Shown one piece after another: positions 1 through 5,697 of a stretch of DNA of 5,697 nt. Position 1 is the first letter of the stretch, and the number at the start of each line of letters is the position of its first letter. Origin of the DNA: Bacteroidales bacterium. Lineage in GTDB: Bacteria; Bacteroidota; Bacteroidia; Bacteroidales; JAOZVK01. The position numbers and the translations under genes were made by a program. The DNA lies in the NCBI GenBank assembly GCA_029938185.1, contig JAOZVK010000385.1, positions 1-5,697 on the forward strand. Reading direction: 5' to 3'. Below the pieces are notes generated by a model. That model did not search any database and was not told the origin of the DNA. It saw nothing but the letters and a program-made list of their open reading frames with translations.

Positions 1-19
1 CAAACCAATAGATTTAAGA

Positions 20-47
20 AATACAAATGTGTAAAAACTTTTGTATT
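20..47. other. AT-rich hairpin in the left flank
   Basis: AATACAAA (20-27) and TTTGTATT (40-47) form a perfect 8-bp stem with a 12-base loop, and CCAATA/TATTGG (5-10, 44-49) offers an alternative outer pairing. It overlaps the left short repeat. It could be a terminator-like or repeat-derived structure. No gene is seen in the 195 bases of this flank. Confidence 0.3.
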
Positions 48-55
48 GGTACTTA
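32..55 (+). repeat. Short dispersed repeat, left copy
   Basis: TAAAAACTTTTGTA followed by three different bases and GTACTTA matches the minus strand at 5435-5458 at 21 of 24 bases. It abuts the left arm of the 58-bp inverted repeat. Its position relative to that arm is swapped compared with the right flank, so the two flanks are not simple mirror copies. Confidence 0.45.
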
Positions 56-56
56 G

Positions 57-114
57 TTAAGGTCTTCGACCTATTTATAGTTGCTTACGCATTAGTACAA
101 AGACAATTTAATCA
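57..114 (+). repeat. Left arm of 58-bp inverted repeat flanking the kinase gene
   Basis: This stretch matches the reverse complement of 5483-5540 at 54 of 58 bases without gaps. The differences cluster in the half nearest the gene. The AGGTC-TTC-GACCT mini-hairpin (60-72) is preserved in both arms, while the TTGCTT/AAGCAA pairing seen in the right arm is broken here. It lies about 80 bases past the kinase stop codon. Confidence 0.85.
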
Positions 115-154
115 GTGGTTTTACAAAAATTTTTCGGTATTTGTTTTTGCGCAA

Positions 155-173
155 TCAGCTGTATTATAGCTGA
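155..173 (-). terminator. Weak hairpin downstream of the kinase gene
   Basis: TCAGCT and AGCTGA form a 6-bp stem with a 7-base loop, starting 22 bases after the stop codon on the minus strand. No run of T follows it, so it is at best a weak or factor-assisted terminator or a 3'-end stabilising hairpin. Confidence 0.25.
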
Positions 174-195
174 ATACTAAAATATGTAAGCCATA

Positions 196-3100
196 TTAAA
201 TAGGTAATGTAAAATAAAATGTAGAACCTATACCAATTTCACTTTCTACCCAAATTTTCCCTCCGTGTTTTTCTACAAATTCTTTACAAAGTATTAAACC
301 TAAACCTGTACCTGTCTCTTCTTCGGTACCTTTGGTTGTAATATTATCTTCTATATTAAATATTTTTGATAGGGTTTTTATTGGAATACCAATACCAGTA
401 TCGCTTATAGCAATTTCAATAAAATTTTGCTTGTTTACAGTTGTAATCATATGTGCTTTTAAGATAATTTGTCCTTCTTTTGGAGTAAATTTAATTGCAT
501 TTGAGATTAAGTTTCTTATTACTGTTGACAACAAATTTTTATCAACTTTTACAAAAATATCTTTTGAAATATTATTTATTATAGTTATAGATTTTTTTTC
601 AGCTGTTTGTTCTAAAATAATTACTGTTGATTGTGATAATAAAAATAAATTTTCATTTACAGGATGAAAACTAATTGTTTTTCTTTGTGAAAGTGCCCAT
701 AAAAGTAAATTTTCGAGTAATTTGTATGTATTTTGTGCACTTTGGTTTATATACGATATAAATTCTTTTTGTGTTGCTGTATTATAATTGTCAAAGTTAC
801 TATTTAACATTCCTGAAAAACCAATAATTGAGTTAAACAGACTTTTCAGGTCGTGAGCAATTATTGAGAAGAATCTATCTTTGGTTGCATTTAATATTTT
901 TAAATTCAGTTCCGATTTTTTTAGTTCTTTTGTTCTTGCATCAACAATACTTTCCAAATTATTGTATATCAAAGAATTTTCGATAGAAATGGCAATTTGA
1001 GAAGATAATATTTTAATTGCCTCAATATGAACAGACTTAAAAACATGAGTGCTTAGATTATTTTCCAAATACAAAACTGCAACAAGTTTGTTTTTATGAA
1101 TTACTGGATAACAAAAAATAGATTTTATATTATTTTTTCTTATATAAATATTGCCTGAATAATTCTTATCTGTTGAAGCATTATCTATAACAATAAATTT
1201 ACGGGTACGAATCACATATTTTACGATATTTAATGCAAGAGCTTCTGTTTTTTCTAAATTCTCGGATTGCAACACTTTTATATTTTTGGAACTATGGCTT
1301 CCTTTTGCTTCTATGGTATATTTTTCTTCATTATTTTGGATAATAACTGCATAGTCTGCTCCTGCATTTTCCATAATAAGCATCAACATTGTTTTCAGTA
1401 GTTTTTCAAATTTAACTTCACCCGAAAGCAATTGGTTTGCTTTTACTATACTTTTTAAATCTAATGATAAAGTTTTAGTAGTTTTGTTTGAGGAAGCTTC
1501 TCTTTGGAGCAAGTATTGTTTTTTAGTAATATATTCAGGGTATTTATCTTCAAGTTGTTTCAATTTAGCAGTTGCACCCCAAGTTTCATAAGTTTTGTAT
1601 GCATCTTGCAAATATAATTTTGCAAGTTTTTGATTATCCTCCTGTATATAGTATCGAGCAGCTGCTTCCAAACTGATTGCTTCTTCACTCAAAAATCGAT
1701 TTTTATTTGCCGCTTTTATTGCTTTATTATAAAAATCTTGTGCAAGTTCTTTTTTTCCAAGAACTCGACATTTTTCGGCTTCTACTAAATCATATTTGTT
1801 CTGAAAATTTTCGGGACAATGCTTTGCCCATTTTTTCATTTTTTTTTGATTTTTTGAAACTTTTTTTACAATTATTATTTTTTGCTTCTTATCTATATTA
1901 TCATAAAGCATTAGCAAACACAATGAATGATAAAATTTTGTCAAAGCAAAGCTATAGTATGCAGTAATTCCTTCTTGATATTTTAATAAATTATCAATTA
2001 CATTTTCCATTTCAGAAGTATTGTTAAAAATGTAAATTAAAAATATTTTTTCAAGAAATAGATTTCCCAAAGAAGTGATGTCTCTATTTTTAATATAATT
2101 TAATATTTCTTTATCCTCGTTAAATTTTTCACTTGATAACAAATGAATATTTTTATAATTTTTGCCTAATAAATTACTTATCAATTTCATATTAAAAAGA
2201 ACCATTAAATAACTTCTTTTTTGATTAAATCGTTCAATTTGTTTTATATTTTTAAAATAATTATTTTCTAATTTTTGTAAATTCATATCGCAGAACAAAT
2301 AATTTAAAAGAGAAAGTCCAATAGAATAGCTTGCAAATTCAATATCTCCAACTTCTAAAGCTATTTTGTAATTACCTAAAATCCGTTCTGTAACATTATG
2401 AAAATTTTCTTTCCAAATATTTATTGAAGATAAATTTACGTAGTTTATTCTACTTTTTATCTTATTAAAATTATATTTTTCTTGTATTTCGTTTGCGAGT
2501 TTCCCCAGTTTATATGACTGTTCGATTTTACCTAATATTGTGAGAATAACTCCATAACCCGAAATAGAATAAGAAGAATATTGACTATGTCCGTAATTTG
2601 TCATCAAAATAATCCCATTTGAAACTAAAATAGGAGTTAATTTTTTATTCGTAAAATAAACAGAAGTGACAATAGCATCTATCAATTTTAGTTTTGCTAT
2701 CGCATATTCGTTATTCATTAAGGGTAACTCTTTTAGATTGTCAAAACCTCGGCGTTTTAATGAAATTGAAACTCTAATAAGACTATAAATTATATGCAAC
2801 AAAGATACTTTTTTAGGAAATTTAACACCAAGTTCTGATAATATTTTAAATCCGATTTTCATTACATCATTAAACAAAGCTTGTGCTCTGTAAACATTTA
2901 TCAGATTATAATATGAATTAACTTTATGCAAAATATTGCTAGTATTTTCATTTATAATTTTTGAATATTTTTCTGTTTCTTTGTAAAACCCAGATAGATA
3001 GGAAAGTTCGGAAAGTTCGTCGTAAATTTTTAAGCATAAAGAATAATTTGTTTTCCACATGTTGGTTTCTAATAATTTCTCACAAATTTTAAAATAATTA

Positions 3101-5334
3101 AAAGCTCGTAAATACGCTGTTGTTGATTTTGCTTTTAATCCAGCTCGAAAGTTTAATTCTATAAATTTATGCTTTTCTTCCTTATCTTTAATTAAATCAA
3201 TACCAAAATTTAATTGATTAACGACTTCAATAATTTGTTTTTCTAAATCTTTTTTATCAAGTGAATTTAATAATAATTTACCAGTTTGTAAATGAAATTT
3301 ATTTTTTTCATTATCCAGAATAGTTGAGTAAACAGCTTGTTGTATTCTATCGTGAATAAATTTATATTTTCGATTATCTTTTGGTACTATAAGATTTTCG
3401 AATATTGCTGGTTCTAAATCATTTTTTGCAATATTTTTATCTTTTTTATAAATTATTGATAACAATTTCAAGTCAAATTTATTACCAACACAAGCTGCAA
3501 TTTTTAAAATGTTTTGTGTGTTTTTTGGTAATTTTTGAACTTTATTTACCATTAATTCAATAACATTATCGGTAATATTTTGTTTTTCAATTTCTTTAAA
3601 ATTCCAATTCCATATATTTTTGGTGAAATCAAATTTCAAAAATTCTTCTTCATAAAGATTTTTTAGAAATTGAATAGTAAAAAATGCATTACCTAAAGTT
3701 TTTGAATATATTAATTCTACAATATTTTTTAGACTTTGTGGCTTCAGCAATCCTTGCGGATTCAAAATATCATTGAGTAAATTATTTACATCATTTTGTT
3801 TTAAATTGTCTAATTTTATTTTAGAAATAATTAATTCTGCCAACTTTTCAAACTCCTGCAAATCAGTTATATTAATTTCATTTTCGCGATATGCAATAAT
3901 AATTAATAAATAATTAATTTCAGGCTCAGTAAGTAATGTTTTCAAAAGCTTGATAGATGAATTATCAGCCCATTGTAAATCGTCTATAAAAATTACAAGA
4001 GGATGTTTTGCTTGTGAAATAGCTTTTACAAAATTACTCCACACATAATTGAAACGGTTTTGTGCTTGTTTTCCATCTATTTGGGGAAGTTTTGGCTGTT
4101 TACCAATAATCAGTTCTAAATTTGGAATTAGACTTGTTATTACTTCTCCAATACTTCCTAATGAATTCTGAATCAAATCTTTCCAGTAAAGCAATTCTTT
4201 TTCACTTTCTTTCAGAATAATATTTGTAAAATCGGTGAATACTTGTATAATTGCATAATATGGAATATCTTTTTGAAATTGGTCGAATTTTCCTTCTATG
4301 TATAAACCTCTTGTTTTAGTTAAGGGCTTATGAATTTCGTGAATAAGAGCTGATTTTCCTACTCCTGCAAGTCCTGAAATTAGCAATAATTGTGTTTTAC
4401 CGACACTTACATTTTTATAAATTTCACGTAACTTTTCTAATTCTTTTTCTCTGCCATAAAGTTTTTCAGGTATTATTAAACGACCTGAAAAATCATTTTC
4501 TCCAATTACAAAACCCACAAGATTTTGAAAACCTTGTGGGTTTAATATTTGTTGCAAGTCGTGTTTTAAACCAAATGCAGATTGATAGCGGTCTTCTGCA
4601 TTTTTTGATAACGATTTAATAATAATATCTGATAAAATTTTAGAAATATTTTTATTAATATCAATTGGAGGAATAGGTATTTTGGCAATATGCGAATGTA
4701 TTAATTCCAGTTTATCTTTTTTACTAAAAGGTAATTGTTTTGTAAACATTTCATATAAAATAACACCAAATGAGTATAAATCGGAACGAGTATCAACGCT
4801 TCTGTTCATGCGTCCAGTTTGTTCGGGAGAGATATATGCAAGTGTACCTTCAATATGTTTTGGGTTAAACTGGTTTTGAGTTTTTAGTGTATACTTTGTT
4901 GCTAGTCCAAAATCAATTATCTTAATTTCATGTTTCTTATTTATCAAAATATTATTTGAGTTAATATCTTTATGTATAATATTATGTTGATGAATTTCGC
5001 CAAGGGTTTGCGAAATATTAATTGCAACTTTTATTAATAATTCAAATTTATTATCTTGATTGATAAAATCTTTTAGAGTTTGTCCTTCAAAATATTCAGA
5101 TATTAAAATATTTTGTTCGTCCTTTTTATCTTTTTTCAGTACTTTTCTAACTCCAGAGATTCCTAAATTATGAGTAAATTCATATTCATTATTTAATTTT
5201 AATATTTGTTCTTCGCTGTGGGTTTCTATATTTAAAAATTTAATAAGCACCTTTTTTTCAAAACCATTGTACACTCCTTTATATATTGTACTATTTTTAC
5301 TTTCGTAGATTTTTTGTATGTTTTCTTGTTTCAT
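196..5334 (-). CDS. Trifunctional Ser/Thr kinase - AAA ATPase - GAF - sensor histidine kinase
   Basis: A 1712-residue soluble signalling protein with no signal peptide or membrane segment. The N-terminal Ser/Thr kinase domain (about 1-260) has Lys32, an HKD catalytic loop (Asp123, Asn128), DFG at 141-143, SPE at 169-171 and Arg249; its glycine loop is degenerate. An AAA_16/STAND ATPase domain follows (about 290-520), with YGRE at 293-296, Walker A GLAGVGKS at 321-328 and Walker B IFIDD ending at Asp451-Asp452. The family signature FIHDRIQQAVY spans 659-669. Residues about 700-1270 form a helical TPR-like region, followed by a GAF domain (about 1305-1455) and a short coiled-coil-like helix. 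The HisKA domain has phospho-acceptor His1494. The HATPase domain has N-box Asn1608/Asn1612, G1 DTGIG at 1645-1649, GTGLGL at 1675-1680 and GIGST at 1701-1705. The length is normal for HstK-like proteins and all catalytic signatures needed for three activities are present, except the H-box Pro, which is Leu1499. There is no receiver domain. The ATG at 5334 is the only plausible start: an in-frame TGA lies at 5347-5349 and the next Met is residue 176. The family role is inferred to be sensing followed by His-Asp and Ser/Thr phosphorylation; the ligand and targets are unknown. Confidence 0.95.
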   Translation of the reverse strand: MKQENIQKIYESKNSTIYKGVYNGFEKKVLIKFLNIETHSEEQILKLNNEYEFTHNLGISGVRKVLKKDKKDEQNILISEYFEGQTLKDFINQDNKFELLIKVAINISQTLGEIHQHNIIHKDINSNNILINKKHEIKIIDFGLATKYTLKTQNQFNPKHIEGTLAYISPEQTGRMNRSVDTRSDLYSFGVILYEMFTKQLPFSKKDKLELIHSHIAKIPIPPIDINKNISKILSDIIIKSLSKNAEDRYQSAFGLKHDLQQILNPQGFQNLVGFVIGENDFSGRLIIPEKLYGREKELEKLREIYKNVSVGKTQLLLISGLAGVGKSALIHEIHKPLTKTRGLYIEGKFDQFQKDIPYYAIIQVFTDFTNIILKESEKELLYWKDLIQNSLGSIGEVITSLIPNLELIIGKQPKLPQIDGKQAQNRFNYVWSNFVKAISQAKHPLVIFIDDLQWADNSSIKLLKTLLTEPEINYLLIIIAYRENEINITDLQEFEKLAELIISKIKLDNLKQNDVNNLLNDILNPQGLLKPQSLKNIVELIYSKTLGNAFFTIQFLKNLYEEEFLKFDFTKNIWNWNFKEIEKQNITDNVIELMVNKVQKLPKNTQNILKIAACVGNKFDLKLLSIIYKKDKNIAKNDLEPAIFENLIVPKDNRKYKFIHDRIQQAVYSTILDNEKNKFHLQTGKLLLNSLDKKDLEKQIIEVVNQLNFGIDLIKDKEEKHKFIELNFRAGLKAKSTTAYLRAFNYFKICEKLLETNMWKTNYSLCLKIYDELSELSYLSGFYKETEKYSKIINENTSNILHKVNSYYNLINVYRAQALFNDVMKIGFKILSELGVKFPKKVSLLHIIYSLIRVSISLKRRGFDNLKELPLMNNEYAIAKLKLIDAIVTSVYFTNKKLTPILVSNGIILMTNYGHSQYSSYSISGYGVILTILGKIEQSYKLGKLANEIQEKYNFNKIKSRINYVNLSSINIWKENFHNVTERILGNYKIALEVGDIEFASYSIGLSLLNYLFCDMNLQKLENNYFKNIKQIERFNQKRSYLMVLFNMKLISNLLGKNYKNIHLLSSEKFNEDKEILNYIKNRDITSLGNLFLEKIFLIYIFNNTSEMENVIDNLLKYQEGITAYYSFALTKFYHSLCLLMLYDNIDKKQKIIIVKKVSKNQKKMKKWAKHCPENFQNKYDLVEAEKCRVLGKKELAQDFYNKAIKAANKNRFLSEEAISLEAAARYYIQEDNQKLAKLYLQDAYKTYETWGATAKLKQLEDKYPEYITKKQYLLQREASSNKTTKTLSLDLKSIVKANQLLSGEVKFEKLLKTMLMLIMENAGADYAVIIQNNEEKYTIEAKGSHSSKNIKVLQSENLEKTEALALNIVKYVIRTRKFIVIDNASTDKNYSGNIYIRKNNIKSIFCYPVIHKNKLVAVLYLENNLSTHVFKSVHIEAIKILSSQIAISIENSLIYNNLESIVDARTKELKKSELNLKILNATKDRFFSIIAHDLKSLFNSIIGFSGMLNSNFDNYNTATQKEFISYINQSAQNTYKLLENLLLWALSQRKTISFHPVNENLFLLSQSTVIILEQTAEKKSITIINNISKDIFVKVDKNLLSTVIRNLISNAIKFTPKEGQIILKAHMITTVNKQNFIEIAISDTGIGIPIKTLSKIFNIEDNITTKGTEEETGTGLGLILCKEFVEKHGGKIWVESEIGIGSTFYFTLPI
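3749..3762. repeat. Small inverted repeat in coding sequence, second NPQG site
   Basis: AATCC and GGATT pair around a TTGC loop. On the coding strand this reads AATCCGCAAGGATT and is translated in the same frame as the larger palindrome, giving LNPQG again (residues 524-528). Adjacent codons such as CCG, CTG and AAG are G+C-richer than the surroundings. It lies in a variable loop after the AAA domain, before the conserved stretch ending KTLGNAFF. It may be a decayed or distinct repeat insertion, but the stem is short. Confidence 0.35.
4511..4543. repeat. 33-bp palindromic repeat inside the kinase coding sequence
   Basis: Two 16-base arms (4511-4526 and 4528-4543) around one central base are complementary at 15 of 16 positions; the arm ends are AAACCCACAAG and CTTGTGGGTTT. 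It is translated in frame as residues about 265-275 (NPQGFQNLVGF), exactly at the junction between the Ser/Thr kinase and AAA domains. From memory, similar palindromes with these end sequences are scattered between genes in Bacteroidota genomes; that was not checked here. Kinase and ATPase motifs on both sides remain in frame. Confidence 0.75.
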
Positions 5335-5346
5335 AAAAATTAAATT
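5335..5346 (-). promoter_or_regulatory. A/T-rich translation initiation region without Shine-Dalgarno
   Basis: The bases just before the ATG read AATTTAATTTTT on the coding strand. There is no purine-rich GGAGG-like motif. Weak or absent Shine-Dalgarno sequences with A/T-rich leaders are usual in Bacteroidota, so this supports the taxonomic guess and does not argue against the start. Confidence 0.5.
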
Positions 5347-5351
5347 TCAGT

Positions 5352-5368
5352 ATACATATGAAATGTAT
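5352..5368 (-). promoter_or_regulatory. Small hairpin in the leader of the kinase gene
   Basis: ATACAT and ATGTAT form a 6-bp inverted repeat around a 5-base loop, ending 17 bases before the start codon. It could be a leader hairpin affecting initiation or a protein-binding dyad. In such A/T-rich DNA it could also be chance. Confidence 0.25.
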
Positions 5369-5372
5369 CTAT

Positions 5373-5380
5373 CAAAGTTA
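5373..5380 (-). promoter_or_regulatory. Putative Bacteroidota -7 box proximal to the kinase gene
   Basis: TAACTTTG on the coding strand fits the Bacteroidota -7 consensus TAnnTTTG exactly. It would place transcription start roughly 30 bases before the ATG. No TTTG-type -33 element is seen at the usual 19-21 base spacing; the nearest TTG is about 26 bases upstream. The region immediately upstream holds a tandem 12-bp repeat that could bind a regulator. The call rests on the motif alone. Confidence 0.35.
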
Positions 5381-5382
5381 TA

Positions 5383-5406
5383 CTTTAAATGGTTCTTTAA
5401 ATGGTT
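5383..5406. repeat. Tandem 12-bp direct repeat upstream of the putative promoter
   Basis: Two perfect adjacent copies of CTTTAAATGGTT (5383-5394 and 5395-5406) sit two bases upstream of the TAACTTTG box, where the -33 region would lie. A 12-bp period is close to one helical turn, so both copies would face a similar side of the DNA. This is a candidate activator or repressor site; binding is inferred only from placement. Confidence 0.45.
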
Positions 5407-5434
5407 CAATTATTCAATGATACAATATACTTAT

Positions 5435-5458
5435 TAAGTACTGTTACAAAAGTTTTTA
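5435..5458 (-). repeat. Short dispersed repeat, right copy
   Basis: On the minus strand this reads TAAAAACTTTTGTA, three divergent bases, then GTACTTA. It matches positions 32-55 of the plus strand at 21 of 24 bases, so the two copies are inverted relative to each other. Here the repeat lies on the gene-proximal side of the long inverted-repeat arm, with a 24-base gap. In the left flank it lies on the outer side with a 1-base gap. Confidence 0.45.
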
Positions 5459-5482
5459 GACAGTTCCCTACTTACAACTCCT

Positions 5483-5540
5483 TGATTAGATTGCTTTTGT
5501 ACTAATGCATAAGCAACTATAAATAGGTCGAAGACCTTAA
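5483..5540 (-). repeat. Right arm of 58-bp inverted repeat flanking the kinase gene
   Basis: The reverse complement of this stretch matches positions 57-114 at 54 of 58 bases with no gaps. It contains an internal small hairpin (AGGTC 5525-5529 with GACCT 5533-5537, GAA loop) and a second inverted pair, TTGCTT 5491-5496 with AAGCAA 5511-5516. The arm lies about 150 bases upstream of the kinase start, in sense orientation. No transposase or recombinase lies between the arms. Confidence 0.85.
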
Positions 5541-5571
5541 TAGCTTCAGACTGGTCTTATAAAAATACGAG

Positions 5572-5579
5572 CAAAGATA
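5572..5579 (-). promoter_or_regulatory. Putative distal Bacteroidota -7 box
   Basis: TATCTTTG, followed by C, fits the TAnnTTTG consensus on the kinase coding strand. If used, it would give a leader of roughly 230 bases containing the right inverted-repeat arm. A TTTTTGG stretch upstream resembles a -33 element, but its spacing of about 25 bases is too long. It lies outside the inverted-repeat arm, so an inversion between the arms would disconnect it from the gene. Confidence 0.3.
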
Positions 5580-5597
5580 GCTTATTTAAGTTTTTTA

Positions 5598-5697
5598 TTA
5601 GTACCAAAAATATTCTTTTGTTTTGTTACTAAGTTTTTTCGCCCCGTCAGAAGTAGGACAGTCTTGTTTATCAGGTATTTCGTAACAGGATAAAAAT
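5598..5697 (-). CDS. Possible C-terminal fragment of an upstream gene (partial)
   Basis: From the window edge the minus strand has an open frame of 32 codons ending KTKEYFWY and a double TAA stop (5598-5600, then 5595-5597). The piece includes Cys, Pro, Gly, Asp and Trp and is richer in G+C than the flanks, which suggests real coding sequence. A second minus frame is also open here and runs to a TAA at 5582-5584, so the frame is not certain. No family is recognised. If real, the gene ends about 260 bases before the kinase start, leaving room for a separate promoter. Confidence 0.25.
   Translation of the reverse strand, partial: FLSCYEIPDKQDCPTSDGAKKLSNKTKEYFWY

Noticed and set aside
332..667. 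Plus-strand open frame of 111 codons opposite the histidine-kinase end
   Set aside because: It lies wholly opposite the HATPase/HisKA coding sequence, whose conserved motifs are unmistakable. Its translation is a low-complexity Ile/Phe-rich string typical of an antisense shadow in A/T-rich DNA.
1677..1967. Plus-strand open frame of 96 codons with Leu/Phe-rich, membrane-like translation
   Set aside because: It is antisense to the Lys-rich helical region of the kinase gene; Lys codons read backwards give Phe/Leu, which mimics a membrane protein. No start signal is seen.
3001..3018. Tandem 9-bp repeat GGAAAGTTC in the coding sequence
   Set aside because: Only two copies, encoding Glu-Leu-Ser twice within a helical repeat region; too short to be more than chance or a minor duplication.
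4511..4543. Intrinsic terminator or CRISPR repeat
   Set aside because: The palindrome lies inside an intact reading frame and is single copy here; there is no spacer array, and coding continues well beyond it.
4392..4879. Two further plus-strand open frames of 75 and 65 codons (4392-4619, 4682-4879)
   Set aside because: Both are antisense to the kinase and kinase-AAA linker coding sequence, with no independent signals or recognisable domains.
5212..5304. Degenerate glycine loop and HKD in place of HRD as signs of a pseudokinase
   Set aside because: Lys32, Asp123, Asn128 and the DFG motif are intact, and a poor glycine loop is, as far as I recall, usual in this family, so loss of activity cannot be claimed.
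57..5540. Insertion sequence or transposon
   Set aside because: Inverted arms are present, but there is no transposase or integrase in the unit and no target-site duplication can be identified. Called only as an inverted repeat.

Overview
The window is dominated by one very large minus-strand gene (196-5334, 1712 codons). It encodes a cytoplasmic multidomain signalling protein that joins a Ser/Thr kinase domain, an AAA/STAND-type ATPase domain, a long helical TPR-like region, a GAF domain and a complete histidine-kinase core. This is the architecture that annotation pipelines call 'trifunctional serine/threonine-protein kinase/ATP-binding protein/sensor histidine kinase', related to the cyanobacterial HstK proteins. 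No partner response regulator or second complete gene lies in the window, so its input and output cannot be named.

The DNA is strongly A+T-rich. The gene start has an A/T-rich leader with no Shine-Dalgarno sequence, and TAnnTTTG-type -7 boxes lie upstream. Both are typical of Bacteroidota. With the protein family and the palindromic repeats seen here, a low-GC member of the Bacteroidota is the best guess; genus cannot be judged.

Layout, left to right. Positions 1-195 are non-coding DNA downstream of the big gene, with an AT-rich hairpin, the left arm of a long inverted repeat (57-114) and a weak hairpin near the stop codon. Positions 196-5334 are the kinase gene, which carries inside its reading frame a 33-bp near-perfect palindrome (4511-4543) and a related-looking smaller hairpin (3749-3762). 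Positions 5335-5597 are the upstream regulatory region: a hairpin, a putative -7 box, a tandem 12-bp repeat, a short repeat also found in the left flank, the right arm of the inverted repeat (5483-5540), and a second putative -7 box. The last ~100 bases may hold the C-terminal end of another minus-strand gene, at low confidence.

The most notable observations are that the kinase gene is bracketed by 58-bp inverted repeats (54 of 58 identical) with no transposase between them; that palindromic repeat DNA appears to have become part of the protein-coding sequence at an interdomain linker; and that the histidine-kinase H-box has Leu in place of its usual conserved Pro.
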